From: Aegilops tauschii subsp. strangulata
Taxonomy: Eukaryota; Streptophyta; Magnoliopsida; Poales; Poaceae
Length of the DNA stretch: 64,000 bases
NCBI RefSeq assembly: GCF_002575655.3
Contig: NC_053037.3
Coordinates: 250,823,135-250,887,134, forward strand
Direction of reading: 5' to 3'
Within the stretch, counting starts at the first letter, position 1; each line of letters starts with the position of its first letter. The position numbers and the translations under genes were made by a program. Under the pieces are notes generated by a model. That model was not told the DNA's origin. It ran no database searches and saw only the letters and a list, made by a program, of their open reading frames with translations. This document shows, in pieces, positions 47,933 to 60,974 of the stretch.

Positions 47933-50900
47933 AAAGTGGCTAAGAAATTTAGTATCACGATCTGAAACAATAGTATTTGGCACACCATGCAAGCGAATAA
48001 TTTCACGAAAGAACAAATCAGCAACATTAACAGCATCATCCCTTTTATGACATGGTATAAAGTGTGCCATTTTCGAGAATCTATCCACGACAACAAATAT
48101 GCTATCCCTCCCCTTCTTTGTTCGAGGTAAACCTAAAACAAAGTCCATAGATATATCCTCCCAAGGAACACTAGGTACAGGCAAAGGCATATATAAACCA
48201 TGAGGATTGAGTCGTGACTTAGCTTTTTGACATGTAGTGCAGCGAGCAACAAAACGCTCAACATCCCGTCTCATCTTTGGCCAAAAGAAATGTGTAGCAA
48301 GTACGTCCTCCGTCTTCTTCACGCCAAAGTGTCCCATTAATCCTCCTCCATGCGCCTCCTGCAACAACAAAAGACGAAGAGAGCTAGCTGGAATGCATAG
48401 CTTGTTAGCACGGAACACAAATCCATCATTAACGACAAACTTGTTCCAGGTTCTTCCTTCTTTACAATTCTGCAATACATCTTGAAAATCAGCATCATGC
48501 ACATATTGATCTTTGATGGTCTCCAAACCAAATATTTTGAAGTCAAGTTGTGAAAGCATAGTATAGCGACGAGACAATGCATCAGCAATAACATTTTCTT
48601 TACCCTTCTTGTGTTTAATGACATAAGGGAAAGTTTCAATGAATTCAACCCATTTAGCATGTCTACGATTCAGTTTTGCTTGACTTTTAATATGTTTCAA
48701 AGATTCAGGATCAGAATGTATAACAAATTCTTTGGGCCATAAATAATGTTGCCATGTTTCTAAAGTCCGAACAAGAGCATATAGTTCTTTATCATAAGTA
48801 GAATAATTCAGACTAGGCCCACTCAATTTTTCAGAAAAGTATGCAACGGGTTTGCCATCTTGTAATAACACACCTCCTAATCCAATTCCACTAGCATCAC
48901 ATTCAAGCTCAAAAGTCTTATTAAAATCAGGAAGTTGGAGTAAAGGAGCATGTGTCAACTTATCTTTCAATACTGTGAAGGCTTCTTCCTGTGCGGTACC
49001 CCAAACAAAAGGCACATCCTTCTTTGTAAGCTCGTTGAGAGGTGCAGCAATGGTGCTAAAATCTCTCACAAAACGCCTATAGAAACCAGCGAGTCCAAGA
49101 AAACTCCGCACTTGTGTGACTGTTTTCGGCTGCGGCCAACTCTCAATAGCTTCAATCTTGGCTTTATCAACTTCAATTCCCTGTGGAGTAACAACATAGC
49201 CAAGAAAAGATACTCGGTCGGTGCAAAAGGTGCACTTCCCAAGGTTACCAAACAAACGTGCATCACGTAGAGCAATAAAAACAGCACGTAAATGTTCCAA
49301 ATGTTCTTCCAAAGATTTGCTATAAATCAGTATATCATCAAAATAGACTACCACAAATCGTCCAATGAAAGCACGTAAAACTTCGTTCATTAGTCTCATG
49401 AAAGTACTAGGTGCATTAGTTAACCCAAAAGGCATGACTAACCACTCATATAAACCAAACTTAGTTTTAAATGCAGTTTTCCATTCATGCCCCAATTTCA
49501 TACGAATTTGATGGTATCCACTACGCAAATCAACTTTGGAGAATATATGTAGAGCCACTCAATTCATCAAGCATATCATCTAGCCTAGGAATAGGATGAC
49601 GATAACGAATAGTAATATTATTAATGCCTCTACAATCAACACACATACGCGACGTACCATCCTTTTTAGGCACTAGTATAATAGGAACAGCACAAGGACT
49701 AAGAGATTCGCGTATATAACCTTTGTCGAGTAGCTCCTGTACTTGACGCATAATCTCCTTCGTCTCCTCTGGATTGGTACGGTATGGTGCACGTTTGGGT
49801 AGCGATGCACCGGGAATTAAGTCAATTTGATGCTCAATCCCTCCAATAGGTGGTAATCCCGGTGGCACGTCTTGTGGAAAGACGTCAGCGAACTCCTGCA
49901 AAATGTTAGTGACAGCAGGGGGCAAAGAGGAAGGCACGTCCTTGAATGAAAATAATGCCTCTTTGCACACAAAAGCATAGCAAACAGATTTGCTGAAATC
50001 TAGCTCATCAATATCAGATTTTGTGGCAAGTAAACATGCACTTTTCAATTTAATTTCAGAAACAACACTAGATGGTTTATTATTAGGTTTCATTTGTTGC
50101 TCAAATTCATTTGCCACAATCTGATTTTCACTCTTATTTTTCTCCTGTTTTGCTTTATTAGCTCTATTAATGTCATCTTTCAAAATGGAATCAGGAGTCA
50201 TAGGAAGCAAAGTAATATTTTTATCCTTATGAACAAGAGTATACTGATTGGTTCTACCATGGTGTACAGAATTTTTATCAAATTGCCATGGTCTACCTAG
50301 TAATAAGGAACATGCTTGCATGGGTACCACATCACAATCAACATAATCAGCATATGTAGAGATACTAAAATGCACACGAACAGTACGTGTTACCTTAACC
50401 TTGCCGCTGTTGTTGAACCATTGGATGTAGTAAGGATGTGGATGTGGTCTTGTGGTGAGAGATAGCTTCTCCACCATCTCCATGCTAGCCAAGTTGTTAC
50501 AGCTCCCTCCATCTATGATGACGCGAACAGAACGTTCCTTCACAACTCCCTTTGTATGGAACAAATTATGCCTCTGATTTTGCTTTGCTTGTGTGACCTG
50601 CACACTCAAAACACGTTGAGCAACTAAACATTCATACCTGTCAGCGTCTTCAGGAGCCATGTATTGCGTCTCATTCTCAGAATCATCTCCACCATGTTCT
50701 TCACGTGTAATAAGAGCCAAAGTCTCCTCATCATAGTCACTAGCGGACTCATACCCACCATCCTCAGTAGCAATCATGACACGCTGAGATTTGCATTCTC
50801 TCGCAAAATGTCCTCTTCCCTTACAACGACGACAAATAATATCACTTGGGTGCCCTGTCGATGCCATGGAAGAAGAAGAGCTCTGCGCAGGCCCGGCAGG

Positions 50901-52094
50901 TGTGCTCTTGGCAGAGAGTGGTGGTTGTGCCTGCTTTCTTGTATCACGGCTGGAGGTGGCACCTGATGGAGGTGATGGTGAAGTGGAAGTAGAAGATGCA
51001 CGCGGTGTCCATGATGAAGGTCGACCTGCAGAAAAGTTAGTTCGCGCCAATGGCTGTCGATCCTGCACTTCATGTTCAGCTTTACAAGCAAGATGGAATA
51101 AACGAGTGATATTATTATAATCCTTATACTCTAGAATGGTCTGAATCTCTTTATTTAATCCACCCATAAAACGTGCAAGCATAGCTTCATTCTCCTCAAC
51201 AATACCACATCTAATCATGCCAGTTTGTAATTCCTGATAATATTCTTCTACAGAATTTTTCCCTTGTCTTAAACGCTGCAATTTTTGAAGTAATTCACGT
51301 TGATAATATGGTGGAACCCAACGAGTACGCATAGCAGTTTTCAAAGCAGCCCAAGTAGCTGGAACAGGATATAATCTACAATGTTCAGACCACCAAACAC
51401 ATGCAAAGCTAGTGAAAGCACAAACAGCAGCAGGAACACGTCTGTCCTCAGGATATTGTAAACATGTAAATCGTTGTTCAGTTTCTAACTCCCAAGTAAG
51501 ATATATATCAGGAACATATCTACCCTCAAATGGTGGAATATTCAATTTCAGTTTAGGGAGATGGTCATGATCTCGTACCTGAGGTGGTGGTGCCGGCCTA
51601 CCGTTGCGAATATATACCTGAGGTCGACCTGCTGGTGGTGGTGCTGGTGGCTGCACGTAGTTCTGATTTTGATCAACCTCATCCTCATAATCGCCCGCAT
51701 AATCGTCATCCTCCTCAGCCGCCGCAGGAGCAGGAGCCAAAGAAGCATCAACGGTAGGTGCAGCAGCACCCGAATTTTGACCAGTCTCAATTGGAACGCG
51801 CTGTGCCCGTCCCACTTGATTTGGAAGGCGGCGTTGGAGATGTGGTTGTTGTTGTTGTAGAGGTGCGACATGTGCAGCCGGTGGTGGTTGGGGAAGACGC
51901 TTGAGTAATTCAGTAAACTTGTTATCTAGCTTTGTCTCGAACGACTTCTCCACGGCATCTATCTTCTCCATAGCCTCTTCAAATCTGTTTAGCACATCTC
52001 CCACCTGGCCACTCATCATTTGCTGAAATTTATCATGCAACTCCTTGTTCGTCATGTTCTCCCAATCAGTCTCATCGGCTTGTGAACCTGCCAT
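47933..52094 (-). pseudogene. Gag-pol of element F, one frameshift, truncated integrase
   Basis: Starts MAGSQADET at 52094. It is open through gag, the CCHC knuckle ([14 protein letters not shown], near 50790-50835), protease IDGGS (near 50510) and into RT, until an extra base near 49545-49550 (gaatatatgtag where A has gaatattgtag). The frame resumes at once and is open through YFDDIL (near 49335), RNase H (one SDPESL variant where A has SDHESL) and the integrase finger and core. It then runs into element C's leader at 47932. A single indel separates it from a full gag-RT-RNase H frame. Confidence 0.92.
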
Positions 52095-53274
52095 GGTTAG
52101 CAGCAATAGAAACACAAAAGAATATGATCCTGCAGACTACTAGAAGTGGTGGTGATGGTGGTGTGTCACAAAACCTTCAAGCGAATCTCAAATTCTTACC
52201 AGTTCTTACCCAGCAGCAGGTGGTGATCGGCAACCGTTGTAGTCAAAAACTCTCAAAGCTTGGATATAGCGATTACCAGGGAGAGTCAAACGCACGATGT
52301 AGACTTATGTGGAGCTGGGAAGGCTTATAATATGGTAGCAAAATGGTAAGCAATAATCAATTCAGAGATGCAAAGTTGAATAAACGCTCAACGACGGTAC
52401 TGTGCTGGTCCTAGGCTAGACCGTGCTAGAGACGCGAGCCTAGAACACTAACAAAATCACGGCGCTGCACGTAAACAAGGGAAAAGCACACTGTGGAAAA
52501 AAAATTCGCTCTTTTTTTGCGCTCTTTTTTTTTGCGAAAAATCACTATAATGGCGAGTGTCTCAAAATTCTGCCCAGGTCAAACTGACAGGATGGGCACA
52601 AAATTTTTTGACTATTTTTTTCTTCGGAAATCAGGGCAGCGACGACGAAAAAGTGCGACAAAAAATCACTATGATGGCGAGTGTCTCAAAACACTACCCG
52701 GGGCCTAAAAATAGGATAGGGAAAAAAATTGGTTGCCGAAATTTTGGCCTAAAAACTGCCCGGGGGTCTCCAGACTCTTTTTTTTCCGAGACCTACTCAG
52801 GCAAGGAAACACGAAACGAAAAATATATGGATCTCTAAAACAAACTGAATATGAAAAGAACTCGGATTGGTGGTGGATATATGTTGGTAGGATATGGCAG
52901 CGGTGGTGGTATATGGTACGGATCGGTGGTATATGGATACGGATTGGTGGTGGTATATAGATACGGATTCAGAGCGGTGGCGGATAAGCAATGGTGGTAG
53001 ATGGCAAGGCGATGATGATGGTGCGGCGGCGGCGTGACAACTTATGACCAGAACTCGAAACTCTAAAAGACTAGACTCTAAGACCAGCAACTTGACACGA
53101 TGATGCAACCGCAAATTCAACAAAGCAAAAACCCTAAAAAGATTATGCAAAGGCTCAGATTGGTTCGGATATGATGAACTAACCCTAATTTTTTTTGTGG
53201 CTTTTTCGTGGACTGTAGGTATGAAGAACAGACTTGATCTAAACTCCGAAAAACTGTAAAATCTCACCGAGCAA
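52095..53274 (-). other. 5' leader of element F
   Basis: Short T-runs near 52510-52535, and the duplicated atggcgagtgtctcaaaa segment (near 52545-52565 and 52670-52690). About two units of the GGTGGTATATGGATACGGAT minisatellite lie near 52900-52975. The conserved hairpin block is near 52365-52455. Confidence 0.75.
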
Positions 53275-53292
53275 CCTGGAAATCTGATACCA
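53275..53292 (-). other. Primer-binding site of element F
   Basis: Same 18-base initiator-Met-type site as in A, B, E and G. Confidence 0.85.
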
Positions 53293-53294
53293 CT

Positions 53295-54209
53295 TGATAG
53301 AGGCAGAGGTGTCCCGTCTTTCGATGAGATGATGAATATCGCTTTGATGGAAGTCGACTTTGACGATCCGACTACGAACGTGCGAGGACGTCGCGCCTTA
53401 GCAATCGCTAAACCAACTCCGAGAGGTTATCGACCACGCCGGAGCACGATCAACCTGACCACGAGGGTCTGTTTCCTGCGAGCAAACGAAGAACAAGCAA
53501 GAAACTGAGATTGCAATCTGGATATTGCGAATATAAGATGAAAGCTTTATTGATCAAGGTGGAGTTCTGTGACGCCTTTGTCTGGTCGCTGAACACAAAC
53601 GAAGTACGCGAAGTTGCAGCTATGGCGAACTTTTAATCTAAACAAAACCCAAAGTCTAAACGACGCCCTAAGGGCTGTATATATGGAGAAAGAGGGGGGA
53701 ATTTCGTGGCCCTTGAGGAAGGGGTCCGAAACAAACCCTATCTCTTGTTTCCCCACACATACGGACTCTAAAAACAGCCTATACTTATGTATTTCGAAAT
53801 TACATGGGCCTGGCCCAATAATAAGGTGACGCAGCACCTATAATAGCCTCTGGACGAAAGTTATGAAGTAGCATCTTGTATATTTCGTCCAAGGCTTCAT
53901 GCACGCATTATGGTGGCTTCAACGTCCTGAAATCATCACTTGTAACTCCGTTCTTGTTCCCCATGCGCATGCCATCATCTCCATGCTTGTTCTTGCTCCA
54001 ATGTTCATCCTCTCCAAGCTAGGCCCTTCATTGTAAGCAAAACAAATGTATCCAATTTAGGCAGCATCATATTCTCATGAACATTAGCATCATTACCAAG
54101 AAACGAAAGTACCTGGTAATTTAATTGGTGTGCGCGAGCTCTAGTAATTGGTCCAGTATGTATAGCAGCAGGGCCTGTGGGTGTAACAATGGTATTGATG
54201 TCCTCATCA
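53295..54209 (-). repeat. 5' LTR of element F
   Basis: 915 bp. It abuts the gag of element D directly at 54210 (cctcatca then ttagaggtcata), so F inserted into D's gag. Confidence 0.92.
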
Positions 54210-55212
54210 TTAGAGGTCATATCAAAATGATTAAACATTGGTTCTTTTGCATCAACAGTTAATTCAATGGGTGCACTCAAAATTGTTGGTACTTCAACTG
54301 TTTGATCATATGACGCATTCATGACAGTAACACGATTCTCTAAAATTGGTGATGTGCTCAAATCAACAGGTAACTCAACACATGATGTATTCAAGTTAAC
54401 TAGGCATGCATCATTCTCATGTGAAGTTATATCATCAATACCTTTACAGTTACCTTGCCCGAAAGATGTAGCTGATGTAGGTACGGATGATGGCAATGTA
54501 CCATACTCTTGAGATGATGTCGCGCTCACAATCTGAGGTGTGGCTGCTCTAGTAGGTGCAACGGTCAAGGAACCAACCGGTGGTGGTGAGCATGAACTGG
54601 AATAGTTGTTGTTGTAGTCACCCATTGCGTCCTCCTGTAACTGTCTCTCAAAGGTACAAGCACGAACATACATACCAGTAATGCAACGAGGAATATACTG
54701 AAATCGTGCCTGAATATCATGGTTCAAACCACCAAAAAATCTATTCATTGTATAATCCTCAGATTCTTCTATGTCACAATGATGCATATAAGATTTGAAC
54801 TCTTGGTAGTAAGCATGAACAGTGTTGTTGCCTTGTTTAAATTGTTCAAATTTGCGAGCAATTCACGGCGATAGTAAGGAGGGAAAAATTGTGGTCTCAT
54901 TACATGTTTCAAATCTTTCCAAGTTGTGGATTGGTTATCAATGTTTTTCTTACAATGCACACTCCACCAAACAAAAGCAAAACCAGTAAATGCTCTAGTG
55001 GCAGCTCGTACTCGCTCAAGTTCAGAAAAGTCATGGTGACTAAAAACTTGTTCTACTTCAAGCTCCCAAGCTAGATAAATAGCATGATTAAATCTACCCT
55101 CAAATGACGGTAAAGAGATAACCTGACCATGTGCTTGTGTGTGTTGTCCCAACTCTCGTGATGGCGATGATGTGTCCGTCGTCCAAGAACTTCTATCTCC
55201 AGAACCTGTCAT
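54210..55212 (-). pseudogene. Gag-like gene of element D, frameshifted and truncated
   Basis: Starts MTGSGDRSSWTTDT at 55212, keeping the N-terminal region that element C has out of frame. A one-base deletion near 54857 (tttgcgagcaattc against tttgcgaagcaattc in C) shifts the frame inside the gag core. The second part (from 54787) encodes the serine/threonine-rich C-terminal region and is cut at 54210, where the reading frame continues by chance into element F's LTR-encoded tail to 54005. No pol domain follows. Confidence 0.85.
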
Positions 55213-56609
55213 GATTAGTAGAAAGAAGAAACAAAATTCAAGAATAATGTTCCTATGAACTACTAGGATGTGGTTGTAAAGTGCTCACAGTAAAGCAAAT
55301 ATCAATATCTTACAAGTTCTTACCATGCGGCAGGTGGTGACAGGAAACCAGTGGTGTCAAATAACTCCAAAGATTGTGTAAAGCGATTGCCAGGGGAACG
55401 TACGTATACACGGTGTAGAAATATGTGGAGCTGGGTTGGCTATATATGGTAGCAAAATATTAGCAATAATCAATTCAGAGATGCAATGTTGAATAAACGC
55501 TCAACGACGGTACTGTGCTGGTCCTAGGCTAGACCGGACTAGAGACGCGAGCCTAGAACACTAATGAGGTCACGGCGTAGCACAACTAGTATCAATGAAG
55601 GATACTAAGTAGCTCTGGACAGCAAGATATAAGTGAAGATCACAACGGCAGTAAAGATAATGATGAAAAACAACTGCCAAGCAGGATATACAACAACTCT
55701 CTCCAACTTTCCTCTTGAAAAGTTTGTGCCAATTTTCTGATAATTTTTTTTCAAAGAATGCTACTAACTCAAGCTTTCCAATGCAAAAAGAATCACTCAA
55801 TTCCGAGTTGATATGAGGAGTCAAAGAATTCTGAAACTGGCATGAAAAACTGGAATAAGCTGTGTCCGCGAACTTCGGAGGGCAAAAAGACCTATTTAGA
55901 AGACGATTTTGAGGTGTCAAATATTAAACTAGTCTCTGCAACTATTTAGATGCGGCTCGTCGCTAGCTCTCATTTGAGTACTCGCGGAGTCAAAACGGAC
56001 TTCGTATGAGGAAGTTATGCCTGTTTTACTAAACAGTGCACAAAACAGATTCCAATCCGAATTCAACTACGAGATCGAGTCTAGATAGATCCGAATTTTG
56101 TTTTTTTTCTTCTCTTTTTTTTCCTCACACTTTTTTTTTCTTTTTCTTTTCCTCTTTTTTTCTCTGACTTCTTTTTCTTTTTGTTCTCTCTTTTTTTCTC
56201 TGTCTTTTTTTTCTCTCCCTCTTTCCAAGACAAACTAGATAAGGTGCAGATTGGATCAAGCGAAGATGTGAACGACCTCAACTATGATTGTGGAATGAAC
56301 TATGGGTAGCACGAGGTGGAAATTGATAGATGGTGTGGTGGACAGCGGAAGGGATAACGATGCAGCGGCGACGTGACTAATGTGAACAGAACTCGAAACT
56401 CTAACGTACTAGACGCTAGGACCAGCAACTTGACACGACGATGCAACCGCAAATTCAACAAAGCAAATACAGAAAAGATTATGCAAAGGCTCAAATTGGT
56501 TCAGATAAGATGAACTAACCCTAATTTTTTTTTGGCTTTTTCGTGGACTATAGGTATGAAGAACAGACTCGATCTAAATTACGAAAAACTGTAAAATCTC
56601 ACCGAGCAA
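55213..56609 (-). other. 5' leader of element D
   Basis: Shares with CRM leaders the hairpin block (55470-55565) and the ~200 bases next to the primer site (56385-56609). Between them is a family-specific stretch (55570-56095) and a long T/C tract (56097-56225). The ORF-like calls in this tract are low-complexity and not genes. Confidence 0.78.
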
Positions 56610-56627
56610 CCTGGAAATCTGATACCA
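56610..56627 (-). other. Primer-binding site of element D
   Basis: Same 18 bases as in the autonomous CRM elements. Confidence 0.85.
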
Positions 56628-56629
56628 CT

Positions 56630-57611
56630 TGATAGAGGCGAGGGTGTCCCGATCTTTCGATGAGATGATAACTCTCGATTTGGTGGAGTCGACTTTGGCG
56701 ATCCGACTACAAACGTGCACGACATTGCGCCTTAGCAATCATTAAACCAATCTCCTGAGGTTACTGACGATGTCGGAAGCACGATCAGCCTGACCACGAA
56801 GGTCTATTCCTGCAAGCAATCGAAGAACGAGCAAGAATATGATAAAGCAATCTGAATATTGCGAATATATATGAAGTATTGATAATGGTGGGGATCCGTA
56901 AGCGGTCTTGGTCTGGTCGTTGGACACAAACGAAGTACACGAAGTTGCAATGGCTAACTTTTAACTAAACAACTCCCAAGGAAAAAGCTACTAGATGGAT
57001 CTACTTATATAGGAGCAAGGGGTGGCGGCCAAGGAGGTTGGAGGACGTCCCAAGGCAGCCTAAAACCAACCCTAGGTCGTACAAGGCTCATGGGCCCAAG
57101 TGGAGGTGATGCAACACCTTTGGACTTGTTGTTTGACTCGGATTCTGCTGCAGCGTCAGGTTGTTTCGTCCATATCTCAATGCTCCGGACGAATTTAAAG
57201 GTGAATCCAATTGGGTTGGAAAGAGGACGAAATCTACTTTCCAACAAAAAAAGAATCACCCAATTCGGAGTCCGTATGAAAAAGTTGTTGGCGTTTTGAG
57301 TCAGGTATGTCTGTGCAGTCCGAATCTGAATCCAGAACGTGAGAGACTTGGACTCTATCTTCTCTTGGCCCAAAAGTGACGTGAGAGGGCTTTTTAAAGA
57401 GAACCTAAACTTCTCATTTTCCCCTATCTTCATATGTGGATTGTACAAATGTCCCATACACCTGCAATTAGACAAAACACAAAAGTATGTGAAGTATTTT
57501 TGTTCTGGATAACATAAATAGATTATTGAATAGTTTGCACTAGAAATCACCAGATAAATATGCATGTATGCAATATTTTTGGTCATATCCAAGGTAGTCA
57601 TGTCCTCATCA
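56630..57611 (-). repeat. 5' LTR of element D (Quinta-like, 982 bp)
   Basis: Sense TGATGAGGACATGACTACC to CTATCA. It shares both ends with the CRM LTR but has an unrelated middle. A sense TATATAAG lies at about 57003-57010. The long ORF crossing it (57005-57676) runs into element G and is not a gene. Confidence 0.9.
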
Positions 57612-59742
57612 CACATCCTCGAATGAAAATAATGCCTCTTTGCACACAAAAGCATAGCAAACAGATTTGCTAACATCTAGCTCATCAATATCAGATTTGG
57701 TGGCAAGTAAACATGCACTTTTCAATTTAATTTTAGAAGCAACACTAGATGGTTTATTATTAGGCTTCATTTGTTGCTCAAATTCTTTTGCCACAATCTG
57801 ATTTTCACTCTTATTTTTCTCCTATTTTGCTTTATTAGCTCTATTAATATCATCTTTCAAAATCGAATCAGGAGTCATAGGAAGCAAAGTAATATTTTTA
57901 TCCTTATGAACAAGAGTATATTGATTGTTTCTACCATGGTGTACAGAATTTTTATCAAATTGCCATGGTCTACCAAGTAATAAGGAACATGCTTGCATAG
58001 GTACCACATCACAATCAACATAATTAGCATATGTAGAGATTCTAAAATGCACACGAACAGTACGTGCTACCTTAACCGTGCCGCTGTTGTTGAACCATTT
58101 GATGTAGTCAGGATGTGGATGTGGTCTTGTGGTGAGAGATAGTTTCTCCACCATCTCCATGCTAGCCAAGTTGTTGCAGCTCCCTCCATCTATGATGACG
58201 CAAACAGAACGTTTCTTCACAACTCCCTTTGTATGGAACAAATTATGCCTCTAATTTTGCTCAGCTTGTGTGACCTGCACACTCAAAACACGTTGAGCAA
58301 CTAAACATTCATACCTGTCAGCGTCTTCAGGAGCCATGTATTGCGTCTCATGATCAGAATCATCTCCACCGTGTTCTTCACGTGTAATAAGAGCCAAAGT
58401 CTCCTCATCATAGTCACTAGCGGACTCATACCCACCATCCTCAGTAGCAATCATCACACGCTGAGATTTGCATTCTCTCGCGTAATGACCTCGTCCCTTA
58501 CAACGACGACAAATAATATCACTTGTGTGCTCTGTTGATGCCATGGAAGAAGAAGAACTTTGTGCAGCCCCAATAGGTGTGCTCTTGGCAGATAGTGGTG
58601 GTTGTGCCTGCTTCCTTGTATCACGGCTGGAGGTGGCAGCTGATGGAGGTGTCGGTGCAGTAGACTATGTGGAAGCAGAGGATGCACGCGGTGTCCATGA
58701 TGAAGGTCGACCTGCAGAAAAGTTAGTCCGTGCCAATGCCTGTCGATCCTGCACTTCACGTTCAACTTTACAAGCAAGATGGAATAAACGAGTGATATTG
58801 TTATACTCCTTATATTCTAGAATGGTCTGAATCTCTCTATTTAATCCACCCATAAAACGTGCAAGCATAGCTTCATTCTCCTCAACAATACCACATCTAA
58901 TCATGCCAGTTTGTAATTCCTGATAATATTCTTCTACATAATTTTTTCCTTGTCTTAAGCGCTGCAATTTTTGAAGTAATTCACGTTGATAATAAGGTGG
59001 AACCCAACGAGTACGCATAGCAGTTTTCAAAGCAGCCCAAGTAGCTGGAATGGGATATACTACAGTGTTCAGACCACCAAACACATGCAAAACTAGTGAA
59101 AGCACAAACAACAGCAGGAACATGTCTCTCCTCAGGATATTGTAAACATGTAAACCGTTGTTCAGTTTCTAACTCCCAAGTAAGATATATATCAGGAACA
59201 TATCTACCCTCAAATGGTGGAATATTCAATTTTAGTTTAGGAAGATGGTCATGAGCTTGTACCTCAGGTGGTGGTGCAGCCCTACCGTTGCGATGATATG
59301 CATTAGGACGACCTGGTGGTGGTGGTGCCTGTGGTTGCATGTAGTTCTGATTTTGATCAACCTCATCCTTGTAATGGTCCTCCACCTCTGCAGTAGCAGC
59401 AGGAGCTACAGAAGCATCAACAGTAGGTACACCGGCACCAGAAGTTTGACCAGGCTCTAGGGGAACGCGTTGTGCTCGTCCCACTTGATTTGGAAGGCGA
59501 TGTTGTTGTTGTAGAGGTGTGACAGGTGCAGCAGGCGGTGGAAGACGCGCGAGCAATTCATTAAACTTGTTATCGAGCTTTGTTTCGAATGCCTTCTCAA
59601 TGCCATCTATCTTCTCCATGGCCTCTTCAAATCTGTTTAGCACATCTTCCACCTGTCCACTCATCATTTGCTGAAACTTATCATGAAGCTCCTTGTTCGT
59701 CATGTTCTCCCAGTCAGTCTCGTCGGCTTGTGATCCTGCCAT
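57612..59742 (-). pseudogene. Gag-protease of element G, multiple breaks
   Basis: Starts [10 protein letters not shown] at 59742. The spacer after the coiled N-terminus is shortened and rewritten (EPGQTSGAGVPT, PGRPNAYHRNGR). A frame break near 59065-59070 separates the first 250 residues from the gag core. A short insertion near 58664-58670 (agactatgtgg) causes another break, and an in-frame TAG at about 58252-58254 replaces a Gln codon (QAEQN then stop). The CCHC knuckle ([14 protein letters not shown]) and protease IDGGS are still readable. Pol beyond 57612 is missing. Confidence 0.88.
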
Positions 59743-60954
59743 GGTTAGCAGCAATAGAAACACACAAGAATATGATCCTACAGACTACTAGAAAGTGACA
59801 GTGTGTCACAAATCCGTCAAGCAAATCTCAAATTCTTACCAGTTCTTACCTAGCAGCAGGAGGTGATAGGCAACGTTTGTAGTCAAAACTCTCAAAGCTT
59901 GGATAAAGCGATTACCAGGGAGAGTCAAACGCACGACGTAGATGTATGTGGAGCCGGCAAGGCTTGTAATATGGTAGCAAAAAGGGTCGGCACTAATCAA
60001 TTAAGAGATGCAAAGTTGAATAAACGCTCAACGACGGTACTGTGCTGGTCCTAGGCTAGACCGTGCTAGAGACGCGAGCCTAGAACACTAACAAAATCAC
60101 GGCGCTGCACGTAAACAAGGGAAAAGCACACTGGAATTTTTTCCGCTCTGTTTTTTTTGCGCCTCTTTTTTTTGCGAAAAATCACTATAATGGCGAGTGT
60201 CTCAAAACTCTTCCCAGGTCAAACTGACAGGATGGGCACAAAATTTTGTTTTTGACTTTTTTTCATAAATCAGGGCAACGACGACGAAAAAGTGCGACAA
60301 AAAATCACTATGATGGCACGTGGCTCAAAAGACTCAGAAACGCCTAAAATAGGATAGGGAAAATATTTTTGGTCGCCGAAATTTTGGCCTAAAAACTGCC
60401 CGGGGGCCTCCAGACTATTCTAGGTGCTGCGTCACCGTTTTTTCCGAGACCTACTCAGGCAAGGAAACACGAAACGGAAAATAGATGGATCTCGAAAACA
60501 AACCTAATATGAAAAGAACTCGGATTGGTGGTGGATATATGGTGGTAGGATATGGCAGCGGTGGTGGTATATGGTAGCGGTGGTGGTATATGGATACGGA
60601 TCGGTGGTGGTATATGGATACGGATTGGTGGTGGTATATGGATACGGATTCAGAGCGGTAGCGGATAAGCGGTGGTGGAAGATGGCAAGGGCGATGATGA
60701 TGGTGCAGCGGCGGCGTGACAACTTATGACCAGAACTCGAAACTCTAAAAGACTAGACTCTAAGACCAGCAACTTGACACGACGATGCAACCGCAAATTC
60801 AACAGAGCAAAAACCTTAAAAAGATTATGCAAAGGCTCAGATTGGTTCGGATATGATGAACTAACCCTAATTTTTTGTGGCTTTTTCGTGGACTATAGGT
60901 ATGAAGAACAGACTCGATCTAAACAACGAAAAACTGTAAAATCTCACCGAGCAA
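59743..60954 (-). other. 5' leader of element G
   Basis: Usual CRM leader, with T-runs near 60135-60175 and the duplicated atggcgagtgtctcaaaa segment. The 24-bp minisatellite (about three units) is near 60570-60655, and the hairpin block near 60005-60095. A ~20-base LTR-like insert lies near 60417-60436. Confidence 0.75.
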
Positions 60955-60972
60955 CCTGGAAATCTGATACCA
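60955..60972 (-). other. Primer-binding site of element G
   Basis: Same 18-base initiator-Met-type site. Confidence 0.85.
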
Positions 60973-60974
60973 CT

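Larger units (their letters stand above)
47933..54209 (-). mobile_element. CRM element F, minus strand, 3'-truncated
   Basis: 5' LTR, primer site, leader, gag and pol are present; the end of integrase and the 3' LTR are missing. It belongs to the same young subfamily as A and E. It stops ~30 bp from the pol position at which element E stops, in opposite orientation, so E and F form a large inverted repeat. No target duplication can be tested because the left end is lost. Confidence 0.9.
54210..57611 (-). mobile_element. Non-autonomous Quinta-like element D, 5' half
   Basis: 5' LTR (982 bp), primer site, leader and most of gag in minus orientation. The remainder is missing beyond element F. 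On the right its LTR abuts element G's pol sequence (cctcatca then cacatcctcgaatg), so D inserted into G. The sequence closely follows element C where they overlap. Confidence 0.88.

Noticed and set aside
56081..56281. Lysine/glutamate-rich ORF in element D's leader
   Set aside because: It is the translation of a T/C-rich simple tract.
57005..57676. 223-codon minus-strand ORF across element D's LTR and element G
   Set aside because: It joins two unrelated elements across an insertion boundary and has no recognisable domain.
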